This document shows positions 12,090 through 24,513 of a stretch of DNA of 64,000 bases, piece after piece. Numbering within the stretch: position 1 is the stretch's first letter; the number at the start of each line of letters is the position of its first letter. The notes below the pieces were generated by a model. It was given only the letters and a program-made list of their open reading frames with translations. It was not told the DNA's origin and searched no databases. Origin of the DNA: Heracleum sosnowskyi (taxonomy: Eukaryota; Streptophyta; Magnoliopsida; Apiales; Apiaceae); the NCBI GenBank assembly GCA_030848705.1, contig JAUIZM010000025.1:186001-250000 (forward strand), given 5' to 3'. The translations under genes were made by a program, and so were the position numbers.

Positions 12090-15000
12090 GCGTCCCCTGG
12101 TATCTGCTCCGATTCAGGCACGGACAGCTCCAAATGAAGTTTTCTGTAATTCTATAAACCCATAGGGTCAAACTACGAGAAAATATCCACAAAATGGCCC
12201 GCTTCAAATTTCCCCATTTTCCTTGTATAGCTCCCTTTAGAGGTAAACGTAATCGGGTGTCCCCTGGTATCTGCTCCGATTCTGGCACAGACAGCTTCAA
12301 ATGAAGTTTTCTGCAATTCTATAAACCCATAGGGTCAAACTACGAGAAAATATCCACAAAATGGCCCGCTTCAATTTTTCCCCATTTTCCTTGTATAGCT
12401 CCCTTTAGAGGTAAACGTAATCGGGCGTCCCCTGGTATCTGCTCCGATTCAGGCACGGACTGCTCCAAATGAAGTTTTCTGTAATTCTATAAACCCATAG
12501 GGTCAAACTACGAGAAACTATCCACAAAATGGCCCGCTTCAATTTTTCCCCATTTTCCTTGTATAGCTCCCTTTTGAGGTAAACGTAATCGGGCGTCCCC
12601 TGGTATCTGCTCCGATTCAGGCACGGACAGCTCCAAATGAAGTTTTCTGTAATTCTATAAACCCATAGGGTCAAACTATGAGAAAATATTCACAAAATGG
12701 CCCGCTTCAATTTTTCCCCATTTTCCTTGTATAGCTCCCTTTAGAGGTAAACGTAATCGGGCGTCCCCTGGTATCTGCTCCGATTCAGGCAAAGACAGCT
12801 TCAAATGAAGTTTTCTGCAATTCTATAAACCCATAGGGTCAAACTACGAGAAAATATCCACAAAATGGCCCGCTTCAATTTTTCCCCATTTTCCTTGTAT
12901 AGCTCCCTTTAGAGGTAAACGTAATCGGGCGTCCCCTGGTATCTGCTCCGATTCAGGCACGGACAGCTCCAAATGAAGTTTTCTGTAATTCTATAAACCC
13001 ATAGGGTCAAACTACGAGAAAATATCCACAAAATGGCCCGCTTCAAATTTCCCCATTTTCCTTGTATAGCTCCCTTTAGAGGTAAACGTAATCGGGCGTC
13101 CCCTGGTATCTGCTCCGATTCAGGCACGGACACCTCCAAATGAAGTTTTCTGTAATTCTATAAACCCATAGGGTCAAACTACGAGAAAATATCCACAAAA
13201 TGACCTGCTTCAATTTTTCCCCATTTTCCTTGTATAGCTCCCTTTTGAGGTAAACGTAATCGGGCGTCCCCTGGTATCTGCTCCGATTCAGGCACGGACA
13301 GCTCCAAATGAAGTTTTCTGTAATTCTATAAACCCATAGGGTCAAACTATGAGAAAATATTCACAAAATGGCCCGCTTCAATTTTTCCCCATTTTCCTTG
13401 TATAGCTCCCTTTAGAGGTAAACGTAATCGGGCGTCCCCTGGTATCTGCTCCGATTCAGGCAAAGACAGCTTCAAATGAAGTTTTCTGCAATTCTATAAA
13501 CCCATAGGGTCAAACTACAAGAAAATATCCAAAAAATGGCCCGCTTCAATTTTTCCCCATTTTCCTTGTATAGCTCCCTTTAGAGGTAAACGTAATCGGG
13601 CGTCCCCTGGTATCTGCTCCGATTCAGGCACGGACAGCTCCAAATGAAGTTTTCTGTAATTCTATAAACCCATAGGGTCAAACTATGAGAAAATATTCAC
13701 AAAATGGCCCGCTTCAATTTTTCCCCATTTTCCTTGTATAGCTCCCTTTAGAGGTAAACGTAATCGGGCGTCCCCTGGTATCTGCTCCGATTCAGGCAAA
13801 GACAGCTTCAAATGAAGTTTTCTGCAATTCTATAAACCCATAGGGTCAAACTACGAGAAAATATCCACAAAATGGCCCGCTTCAATTTTTCCCCATTTTC
13901 CTTGTATAGCTCCCTTTAGAGGTAAACGTAATCGGGCGTCCCCTGGTATCTGCTCCGATTCAGGCACGGACAGCTCCAAATGAAGTTTTCTGTAATTCTA
14001 TAAACCCATAGGGTCAAACTACGAGAAAATATCCACAAAATGGCCCGCTTCAAATTTCCCCATTTCCCTTGTATAGCTCCCTTTAGAGGTAAACGTAATC
14101 GGGCGTCCCCTGGTATCTGCACCGATTCAGGCACGGACAACTCCAAATGAAGTTTTCTGTAATTCTATAAACCCATAGGGTCAAACTATGAGAAAATATC
14201 CACAAAATGGCCTGCTTCAATTTTTCCCCATTTTCCTTGTATAGCTCCCTTTAGAGGTAAACATAATCGGGCGTCCCCTGGTATCTGCTCCGATTCAGGC
14301 ACGGACAGCTTCAAATGAAGTTTTCTGCAATTTTAAAAACCCATGGGGTCAAACTACGAGAAAATATCCAAAAAATGGCCCGCTTCAAATTTTCCCCATT
14401 TTCCTTGTATAGCTCCCTTTAGAGGTAAACGTAATCGGGCGTCCCCTGGTATCTGCTCCGATTCAGGCACGGACAGCTTCAAATGAAGTTTTCTGCAATT
14501 CTAAAAACCCATAGGGTCAAACTACGAGAAAATATCCACAAAATGGCCCGCTTCAAATTTTCCCCATTTTCCTTGTATAGCTCCCTTTTATAGGTAAACG
14601 TAATCGGGCGTCCCCTGGTATCTGCTCCGATTCAGGCACGGACACCTCCAAATGAAGTTTTCTGTAATTCTATAAACCCATAGGGTCAAACTACGAGAAA
14701 ATATCCACAAAATGGCTCGCTTCAATTTTTCCCCATTTTCCATGTATAGCTCCCTTTATAGGTAAACATAATCGGGCGTCCCCTGGTATCTGCTCCGATT
14801 CAGGCACGGACAGCTTCAAATGAAGTTTTCTGTAATTCTATAAACCCATAGGGTCAAACTACGAGAAAATATCCACAAAATGGCCTGCTTCAATTTTTCC
14901 CCATTTTCCTTGTATAGCTCCCTTTAGAGGTAAACATAATCGGGCGTCCCCTGGTATCTGCTCCGATTCAGGCACGGACAGCTTCAAATGAAGTTTTCTG

Positions 15001-15111
15001 CAATTTTAAAAACCCATAGGGTCAAACTACGAGAAAATATCCACAAAATGGCCCGCTTCAAATTTTCCCCATTTTCCTTGTATAGCTCCCTTTAGAGGTA
15101 AACGTAATCGG
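12090..15111 (+). repeat. 18-monomer segment, copy one of a 3.0-kb direct repeat
   Basis: The order of 18 monomers here is repeated at 15951-18971, offset by 3861 bp (23 monomers minus three bases). Shared rarities include AAATGACC (C109 region) at the seventh monomer, CATTTCCC in the twelfth, and CCCATGGGG with CAATTTTAAAA in the fourteenth. This copy contains the only 169-bp monomer of the window (14439-14607), which has an extra T before ATAGG near 14589. Copy two lacks that insertion. Similarity stops where this copy continues with a GGCAAAGAC monomer at 15112. Confidence 0.87.
14439..14607 (+). repeat. Only 169-bp monomer in the window
   Basis: The pyrimidine run before ATAGG is CTCCCTTTTATAGG instead of CTCCCTTTATAGG, a single T insertion near 14589. 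The matching monomer in the duplicate segment (18300-18467) is 168 bp, so the insertion arose after that duplication or is a sequencing or assembly homopolymer error. Confidence 0.85.
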
Positions 15112-15950
15112 GCGTCCCCTGGTATCTGCTCCGATTCAGGCAAAGACAGCTTCAAATGAAGTTTTCTGCAATTCTATAAACCCATTGGGTCAAACTACGA
15201 GAAAATATCCACAAAATGGCCCGCTTCAATTTTTCCCCATTTTCCTTGTATAGCTCCCTTTAGAGGTAAACGTAATCGGGCGTCCCCTGGTATCTGCTCC
15301 GATTCAGGCACAGACAGCTCCAAATGAAGTTTTCTGTAATTCTATAAACCCATAGGGTCAAACTACGAGAAAATATCCACAAAATGGCCCGCTTCAAATA
15401 TCCCCATTTTCCTTGTATAGCTCCGTTTAGAGGTAAACGTAATCGGGCGTCCCCTGGTATCTGCTCCGATTCAGGCACGGACAGCTCCAAATGAAGTTTT
15501 CTGTAATTCTATAAACCCATAGGGTCAAACTATGAGAAAATATTCACAAAATGGCCCGCTTCAATTTTTCCCCATTTTCCTTGTATAGCTCCCTTTAGAG
15601 GTAAACGTAATCGGGCGTCCCCTGGTATCTGCTCCGATTCAGGCAAAGACAGCTTCAAATGAAGTTTTCTGCAATTCTATAAACCCATAGGGTCAAACTA
15701 CGAGAAAATATCCACAAAATGGCCCGCTTCAATTTTTCCCCATTTTCCTTGTATAGCTCCCTTTAGAGGTAAACGTAATCGGGCGTCCCCTGGTATCTGC
15801 TCCGATTCAGGCACGGACAGCTCCAAATGAAGTTTTCTGTAATTCTATAAACCCATAGGGTCAAACTATGAGAAAATATTCACAAAATGGCCCGCTTCAA
15901 TTTTTCCCCATTTTCCTTGTATAGCTCCCTTTAGAGGTAAACGTAATCGG
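15112..15950 (+). repeat. Five-monomer spacer between the two 3.0-kb repeats
   Basis: The monomers start at 15112, 15280, 15447, 15615 and 15783. The second is 167 bp and carries a unique CAAATATCCCC and CTCCGTTTAG. The rest alternate between the GGCAAAGAC and C87T types, like the 8.9-12.1 kb block. Nothing but satellite is seen. Confidence 0.8.
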
Positions 15951-18900
15951 GCGTCCCCTGGTATCTGCTCCGATTCAGGCACGGACAGCTCCAAATGAAG
16001 TTTTCTGTAATTCTATAAACCCATAGGGTCAAACTACGAGAAAATATCCACAAAATGGCCCGCTTCAAATTTCCCCATTTTCCTTGTATAGCTCCCTTTA
16101 GAGGTAAACGTAATCGGGTGTCCCCTGGTATCTGCTCCGATTCAGGCACAGACAGCTTCAAATGAAGTTTTCTGCAATTCTATAAACCCATAGGGTCAAA
16201 CTACGAGAAAATATCCACAAAATGGCCCGCTTCAATTTTTCCCCATTTTCCTTGTATAGCTCCCTTTAGAGGTAAACGTAATCGGGCGTCCCCTGGTATC
16301 TGCTCCGATTCAGGCACGGACTGCTCCAAATGAAGTTTTCTGTAATTCTATAAACCCATAGGGTCAAACTACGAGAAACTATCCACAAAATGGCCCGCTT
16401 CAATTTTTCCCCATTTTCCTTGTATAGCTCCCTTTTGAGGTAAACGTAATCGGGCGTCCCCTGGTATCTGCTCCGATTCAGGCACGGACAGCTCCAAATG
16501 AAGTTTTCTGTAATTCTATAAACCCATAGGGTCAAACTATGAGAAAATATTCACAAAATGGCCCGCTTCAATTTTTCCCCATTTTCCTTGTATAGCTCCC
16601 TTTAGAGGTAAACGTAATCGGGCGTCCCCTGGTATCTGCTCCGATTCAGGCAAAGACAGCTTCAAATGAAGTTTTCTGCAATTCTATAAACCCATAGGGT
16701 CAAACTACGAGAAAATATCCACAAAATGGCCCGCTTCAATTTTTCCCCATTTTCCTTGTATAGCTCCCTTTAGAGGTAAACGTAATCGGGCGTCCCCTGG
16801 TATCTGCTCCGATTCAGGCACGGACAGCTCCAAATGAAGTTTTCTGTAATTCTATAAACCCATAGGGTCAAACTACGAGAAAATATCCACAAAATGGCCC
16901 GCTTCAAATTTCCCCATTTTCCTTGTATAGCTCCCTTTAGAGGTAAACGTAATCGGGCGTCCCCTGGTATCTGCTCCGATTCAGGCACGGACAACTCCAA
17001 ATGAAGTTTTCTGTAATTCTATAAACCCATAGGGTCAAACTACGAGAAAATATCCACAAAATGACCTGCTTCAATTTTTCCCCATTTTCCTTGTATAGCT
17101 CCCTTTTGAGGTAAACGTAATCGGGCGTCCCCTGGTATCTGCTCCGATTCAGGCACGGACAGCTCCAAATGAAGTTTTCTGTAATTCTATAAACCCATAG
17201 GGTCAAACTATGAGAAAATATTCACAAAATGGCCCGCTTCAATTTTTCCCCATTTTCCTTGTATAGCTCCCTTTAGAGGTAAACGTAATCGGGCGTCCCC
17301 TGGTATCTGCTCCGATTCAGGCAAAGACAGCTTCAAATGAAGTTTTCTGCAATTCTATAAACCCATAGGGTCAAACTACGAGAAAATATCCACAAAATGG
17401 CCCGCTTCAATTTTTCCCCATTTTCCTTGTCTAGCTCCCTTTAGAGGTAAACGTAATCGGGCGTCCCCTGGTATCTGCTCCGATTCAGGCACGGACAGCT
17501 CCAAATGAAGTTTTCTGTAATTCTATAAACCCATAGGGTCAAACTATGAGAAAATATTCACAAAATGGCCCGCTTCAATTTTTCCCCATTTTCCTTGTAT
17601 AGCTCCCTTTAGAGGTAAACGTAATCGGGCGTCCCCTGGTATCTGCTCCGATTCAGGCAAAGACAGCTTCAAATGAAGTTTTCTGCAATTCTATAAACCC
17701 ATAGGGTCAAACTACGAGAAAATATCCACAAAATGGCCCGCTTCAATTTTTCCCCATTTTCCTTGTATAGCTCCCTTTAGAGGTAAACGTAATCGGGCGT
17801 CCCCTGGTATCTGCTCCGATTCAGGCACGGACAGCTCCAAATGAAGTTTTCTGTAATTCTATAAACCCATAGGGTCAAACTACGAGAAAATATCCACAAA
17901 ATGGCCCGCTTCAAATTTCCCCATTTCCCTTGTATAGCTCCCTTTAGAGGTAAACGTAATCGGGCGTCCCCTGGTATCTGCACCGATTCAGGCACGGACA
18001 ACTCCAAATGAAGTTTTCTGTAATTCTATAAACCCATAGGGTCAAACTATGAGAAAATATCCACAAAATGGCCTGCTTCAATTTTTCCCCATTTTCCTTG
18101 TATAGCTCCCTTTAGAGGTAAACATAATCGGGCGTCCCCTGGTATCTGCTCCGATTCAGGCACGGACAGCTTCAAATGAAGTTTTCTGCAATTTTAAAAA
18201 CCCATGGGGTCAAACTACGAGAAAATATCCAAAAAATGGCCCGCTTCAAATTTTCCCCATTTTCCTTGTATAGCTCCCTTTAGAGGTAAACGTAATCGGG
18301 CGTCCCCTGGTATCTGCTCCGATTCAGGCACGGACAGCTTCAAATGAAGTTTTCTGCAATTCTAAAAACCCATAGGGTCAAACTACGAGAAAATATCCAC
18401 AAAATGGCCCGCTTCAAATTTTCCCCATTTTCCTTGTATAGCTCCCTTTATAGGTAAACGTAATCGGGCGTCCCCTGGTATCTGCTCCGATTCAGGCACG
18501 GACACCTCCAAATGAAGTTTTCTGTAATTCTATAAACCCATAGGGTCAAACTACGAGAAAATATCCACAAAATGGCTCGCTTCAATTTTTCCCCATTTTC
18601 CATGTATAGCTCCCTTTATAGGTAAACATAATCGGGCGTCCCCTGGTATCTGCTCCGATTCAGGCACGGACAGCTTCAAATGAAGTTTTCTGTAATTCTA
18701 TAAACCCATAGGGTCAAACTACGAGAAAATATCCACAAAATGGCCTGCTTCAATTTTTCCCCATTTTCCTTGTATAGCTCCCTTTAGAGGTAAACATAAT
18801 CGGGCGTCCCCTGGTATCTGCTCCGATTCAGGCACGGACAGCTTCAAATGAAGTTTTCTACAATTTTAAAAACCCATAGGGTCAAACTACGAGAAAATAT

Positions 18901-18971
18901 CCACAAAATGGCCCCCTTCAAATTTTCCCCATTTTCCTTGTATAGCTCCCTTTAGAGGTAAACGTAATCGG
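15951..18971 (+). repeat. 18-monomer segment, copy two of a 3.0-kb direct repeat
   Basis: It matches 12090-15111 monomer for monomer, with two 167-bp monomers inside the shared block besides its first one. Differences are few: a 168-bp instead of 169-bp monomer at 18300, AACTCC instead of CACCTCC in the seventh monomer, TTCTACAATT in the eighteenth, and GTCTAGC near 17430. After 18971 the copies part: this one continues into T66A monomers while copy one continues into a GGCAAAGAC monomer. Confidence 0.87.
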
Positions 18972-21323
18972 GCGTCCCCTGGTATCTGCTCCGATTCAGG
19001 CACGGACAGCTTCAAATGAAGTTTTCTGCAATTCTAAAAACCCATAGGGTCAAACTACGAGAAAATATCCACAAAATGGCCCGCTTCAAATTTTCCCCAT
19101 TTTCCTTGTATAGCTCCCTTTATAGGTAAACGTAATCGAGCGTCCCCTGGTATCTGCTCCGATTCAGGCACGGACACCTCCAAATGAAGTTTTCTGTAAT
19201 TCTATAAACCCATAGGGTCAAACTACGAGAAAATATCCACAAAATGGCTCGCTTCAATTTTTCCCCATTTTCCATGTATAGCTCCCTTTATAGGTAAACA
19301 TAATCGGGCGTCCCCTGGTATCTGCTCCGATTCAGGCACGGACAGCTTCAAATGAAGTTTTCTGCAATTCTATAAACCCATAGGGTCAAACTAGGAGAAA
19401 ATATCCACAAAATGGCCCGCTTCAATTTTTCCCCATTTTCCTTGTATAGCTCCCTTTAGAGGTAAACGTAATCGGGCGTCCCCTGGTATCTGCTCCGATT
19501 CAGGCACAGACAGCTTCAAATGAAGTTTTCTGCAATTCTATAAACCCATAGGGTCAAACTACGAGAAAATATCCACAAAATGGCCCGCTTCAAATTTTCC
19601 CCATTTTCCTTGTATAGCTCCCTTTAGAGGTAAACGTAATCGGGCGTCCCCTAGTATCTGCTCCGATTCAGGCACGGACAACTTCAAATGAAGTTTTCTG
19701 CAATTCTAAAAACCCATAGGGTCAAACTACGAGAAAATATCCACAAAATGGCCCGCTTCAAATTTTCCCCATTTTCCTTGTATAGCTCCCTTTATAGGTA
19801 AACGTAATCGGGCGTCCCCTGGTATCTGCTCCGATTCAGGCACGGACACCTCCAAATGAAGTTTTCTGCAATTCTATAAACCCATAGGGTCAAACTACGA
19901 GAAAATATCCACAAAATGGCTCGTTTCAATTTTTCCCCATTTTCCATGTATAGCTCCCTTTATAGGTAAACATAATCGGGCGTCCCCTGGTATCTGCTCC
20001 GATTCAGGCACGGACAGCTTCAAATGAAGTTTTCTGCAATTCTATAAACCCATAGGGTCAAACTACGAGAAAATATCCACAAAATGGCCCGCTTCAATTT
20101 TTCCCCATTTTCCTTGTATAGCTCCCTTTAGAGGTAAACATAATCGGGTGTCCCCTGGTATCTGCTCCGATTCAGGCACAGACAGCTTCAAATGAAGTTT
20201 TCTGCAATTCTATAAACCCATAGGGTCAAACTACGAGAAAATATCCACAAAATGGCCCGCTTCAATTTTTCCCCATTTTCCTTGTATAGCTCCCTTTAGA
20301 GGTAAACGTAATCGGGCGTCCCCTGGTATCTGCTCCGATTCAGGCACGGACTGCTCCAAATGAAGTTTTCTGTAATTCTATAAACCCATAGGGTCAAACT
20401 ACGAGAAACTATCCACAAAATGGCCCGCTTCAATTTTTCCCCATTTTCCTTGTATAGCTCCCTTTTGAGGTAAACGTAATCGGGCGTCCCCTGGTATCTG
20501 CTCCGATTCAGGCACGGACAGCTCCAAATGAAGTTTTCTGTAATTCTATAAACCCATAGGGTCAAACTATGAGAAAATATTCACAAAATGGCCCGCTTCA
20601 ATTTTTCCCTATTTTCCTTGTATAGCTCCCTTTAGAGGTAAACGTAATCGGGCGTCCCCTGGTATCTGCTCCGATTCAGGCACGGACAACTCGAAATGAA
20701 GTTTTCTGTAATTCTATAAACCCATAGGGTCAAACTACGAGAAAATATCCACAAAATGGCTCGCTTCAATTTTTCCCCATTTTCCATGTATAGCTCCCTT
20801 TATAGGTAAACATAATCGGGCGTCCCCAGGTATGTTCTCCGATTCAAGCACAGATAGCTTCAAATGAAGTTTTCTGCAATTCTATAAACCCATAGGGTCA
20901 AACTACGAGAAAATATCCACAAAATGGCCCGCTTCAATTTTTCCCCATTTTCCTTGTATAGCTCCCTTTATAGGTAAACGTAATCGGGCGTCCCCTGGTA
21001 TCTGCTCCGATTCAGGCACGGACAGCTCCAAATGAAGTTTTCTGTAATTCTATAAACCCATAGGGTCAAACTTCGAGAAAATATCCACAAAATGGCCCGC
21101 TTCAATTTTTCCCCATTTTCCTTGTATAGCTCCCTTTAGAGGTAAACGTAATCGGGCGTCCCCTGGTATCTGCTCCGATTCAGGCACAGACAGCTTCAAA
21201 TGAAGTTTTCTGCAATTCTATAAACCCATAGGGTCAAACTACGAGAAAATATCCACAAAATGGCCCGCTTCAATTTTTCCCCATTTTCCTTGTATAGCTC
21301 CCTTTAGAGGTAAACGTAATCGG
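18972..21323 (+). repeat. Mixed block with second cassette; part later copied at 23170
   Basis: Fourteen monomers include the recurring cassette at 19644. The stretch 19980-21323 (eight monomers) recurs at 23170-24513, offset by 3190 bp. Shared markers are the C2T monomer with G161A before it, TTTTTCCCTATT in the monomers at 20484 and 23674, TCAAGCACAGATAG in those at 20820 and 24010, and CTTCGAG in those at 20988 and 24178. The two copies differ at TCCCCAGG (20820 only), CTCGAAATG (20652 only) and CTAGTATC (24346 only). Confidence 0.83.
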
Positions 21324-23169
21324 GCGTCCCCTGGTATCTGCTCCGATTCAGGCACGGAATGCTCCAAATGAAGTTTTCTGTAATTCTATAAACCCATAGG
21401 GTCAAACTACGAGAAACTATCCACAAAATGGCCCGCTTCAATTTTTCCCCATTTTCCTTGTATAGCTCCCTTTTGAGGTAAACGTAATCGGGCGTCCCCT
21501 GGTATCTGCTCCGATTCAGGCACGGACAGCTCCAAATGAAGTTTTCTGTAATTCTATAAACCCATAGGGTCAAACTATGAGAAAATATTCACAAAATGGC
21601 CCGCTTCAATTTTTCCCCATTTTCCTTGTATAGCTCCCTTTAGAGGTAAACGTAATCGGGCGTCCCCTGGTATCTGCTCCGATTCAGGCAAAGACAGCTT
21701 CAAATGAAGTTTTCTGCAATTCTATAAACCCATAGGGTCAAACTACGAGAAAATATCCACAAAATGGCCCTCTTCAATTTTTCCCCATTTTCCTTGTATA
21801 GCTCCCTTTTGAGGTAAACGTAATCGGGCGTCCCCTGGTATCTGCTCCGATTCAGGCACGGACAGCTCCAAATGAAGTTTTCTGTAATTCTATAAACCCA
21901 TAGGGTCAAACTACGAGAAAATATCCACAAAATGGCCCGCTTCAAATTTCCCCATTTTCCTTGTATAGCTCCCTTTAGAGGTAAACGTAATCGGGCGTCC
22001 ACTGGTATCTGCTCCGATTCAGGCACGGACAACTCCAAATGAAGTTTTCTGTAATTCTATAAACCCATAGGGTCAAACTACGAGAAAATATCCACAAAAT
22101 GACCTGCTTCAATTTTTCCCCATTTTCCTTGTATAGCTCCCTTTTGAGGTAAACGTAATCGGGCGTCCCCTAGTATCTGCTCCGATTCAGGCACGGACAG
22201 CTCCAAATGAAGTTTTCTGTAATTCTATAAACCCATAGGGTCAAACTATGAGAAAATATTCACAAAATGGCCCGCTTCAATTTTTCCCCATTTTCCTTGT
22301 ATAGCTCCCTTTAGAGGTAAACGTAATCGGGCGTCCCCTGGTATCTGCTCCGATTCAGGCAAAGACAGCTTCAAATGAAGTTTTCTGCAATTCTATAAAC
22401 CCATAGGGTCAAACTACGAGAAAATATCCACAAAATGGCCCGCTTCAATTTTTCCCCATTTTCCTTGTATAGCTCCCTTTAGAGGTAAACGTAATCGGGC
22501 GTCCCCTGGTATCTGCTCCGATTCAGGCACGGACAGCTCCAAATGAAGTTTTCTGTAATTCTATAAACCCATAGGGTCAAACTATGAGAAAATATTCACA
22601 AAATGGCCCGCTTCAATTTTTCCCCATTTTCCTTGTATAGCTCCCTTTAGAGGTAAACGTAATCGGGCGTCCCCTGGTATCTGCTCCGATTCAGGCAAAG
22701 ACAGCTTCAAATGAAGTTTTCTGCAATTCTATAAACCCATAGGGTCAAACTACGAGAAAATATCCACAAAATGGCCCGCTTCAATTTTTCCCCATTTTCC
22801 TTGTATAGCTCCCTTTAGAGGTAAACGTAATCGGGCGTCCCCTGGTATCTGCTCCGATTCAGGCACGGACAGCTCCAAATGAAGTTTTCTGTAATTCTAT
22901 AAACCCATAGGGTCAAACTACGAGAAAATATCCACAAAATGGCCCGCTTCAAATTTCCCCATTTCCCTTGTATAGCTCCCTTTAGAGGTAAACGTAATCG
23001 GGCGTCCCCTGGTATCTGCACCGATTCAGGCACGGACAACTCCAAATGAAGTTTTCTGTAATTCTATAAACCCATAGGGTCAAACTACGAGAAAATATCC
23101 ACAAAATGGCTCGTTTCAATTTTTCCCCATTTTCCATGTATAGCTCCCTTTATAGGTAAACATAATCGG
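21324..23169 (+). repeat. Third, partial copy of the 12.1-kb segment, ending in a hybrid
   Basis: Eleven monomers follow the same order as 12425-14270 and 16286-18131. These include two 167-bp monomers (21828 and 22835), the AAATGACC monomer (21995) and the T19A monomer (23002). A private A151T in the monomer at 21660 removes a minus-strand stop, which makes the longest open frame of the window (21700-22038). The last monomer (23002-23169) switches subtype part-way and is described separately. Confidence 0.82.
23002..23169 (+). repeat. Hybrid monomer at a rearrangement boundary
   Basis: The left part has T19A and G38A, as in the monomers at 14103 and 17964. The right part has GGCTCGTTTC, CCATGTAT and TATAGGTAAACATAATC, as in the monomer at 19812. 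Sequence before it follows the 12-kb segment and sequence after it follows 19980 onward. The switch lies between about 23039 and 23110. Confidence 0.83.
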
Positions 23170-24513
23170 GCGTCCCCTGGTATCTGCTCCGATTCAGGCA
23201 CGGACAGCTTCAAATGAAGTTTTCTGCAATTCTATAAACCCATAGGGTCAAACTACGAGAAAATATCCACAAAATGGCCCGCTTCAATTTTTCCCCATTT
23301 TCCTTGTATAGCTCCCTTTAGAGGTAAACATAATCGGGTGTCCCCTGGTATCTGCTCCGATTCAGGCACAGACAGCTTCAAATGAAGTTTTCTGCAATTC
23401 TATAAACCCATAGGGTCATACTACGAGAAAATATCCACAAAATGGCCCGCTTCAATTTTTCCCCATTTTCCTTGTATAGCTCCCTTTAGAGGTAAACGTA
23501 ATCGGGCGTCCCCTGGTATCTGCTCCGATTCAGGCACGGACTGCTCCAAATGAAGTTTTCTGTAATTCTATAAACCCATAGGGTCAAACTACGAGAAACT
23601 ATCCACAAAATGGCCCGCTTCAATTTTTCCCCATTTTCCTTGTATAGCTCCCTTTTGAGGTAAACGTAATCGGGCGTCCCCTGGTATCTGCTCCGATTCA
23701 GGCACGGACAGCTCCAAATGAAGTTTTCTGTAATTCTATAAACCCATAGGGTCAAACTATGAGAAAATATTCACAAAATGGCCCGCTTCAATTTTTCCCT
23801 ATTTTCCTTGTATAGCTCCCTTTAGAGGTAAACGTAATCGGGCGTCCCCTGGTATCTGCTCCGATTCAGGCACGGACAACTCCAAATGAAGTTTTCTGTA
23901 ATTCTATAAACCCATAGGGTCAAACTACGAGAAAATATCCACAAAATGGCTCGCTTCAATTTTTCCCCATTTTCCATGTATAGCTCCCTTTATAGGTAAA
24001 CATAATCGGGCGTCCCCTGGTATGTTCTCCGATTCAAGCACAGATAGCTTCAAATGAAGTTTTCTGCAATTCTATAAACCCATAGGGTCAAACTACGAGA
24101 AAATATCCACAAAATGGCCCGCTTCAATTTTTCCCCATTTTCCTTGTATAGCTCCCTTTATAGGTAAACGTAATCGGGCGTCCCCTGGTATCTGCTCCGA
24201 TTCAGGCACGGACAGCTCCAAATGAAGTTTTCTGTAATTCTATAAACCCATAGGGTCAAACTTCGAGAAAATATCCACAAAATGGCCCGCTTCAATTTTT
24301 CCCCATTTTCCTTGTATAGCTCCCTTTAGAGGTAAACGTAATCGGGCGTCCCCTAGTATCTGCTCCGATTCAGGCACAGACAGCTTCAAATGAAGTTTTC
24401 TGCAATTCTATAAACCCATAGGGTCAAACTACGAGAAAATATACACAAAATGGCCCGCTTCAATTTTTCCCCATTTTCCTTGTATAGCTCCCTTTAGAGG
24501 TAAACGTAATCGG
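23170..24513 (+). repeat. Eight-monomer direct repeat of 19980-21323
   Basis: It matches the earlier block at an offset of 3190 bp and then diverges at 24514, where a T66A monomer replaces the A37T type found at 21324. It overlaps the start of the following 10-mer HOR. Confidence 0.82.

Noticed and set aside
20988..21155. CENP-B box in CTTCGAG monomers
   Set aside because: The CTTCGAGAAAATATCC stretch has the TTCG and central A of the box, but ATCC stands where CGGG is required. No full match was found on either strand of the consensus.
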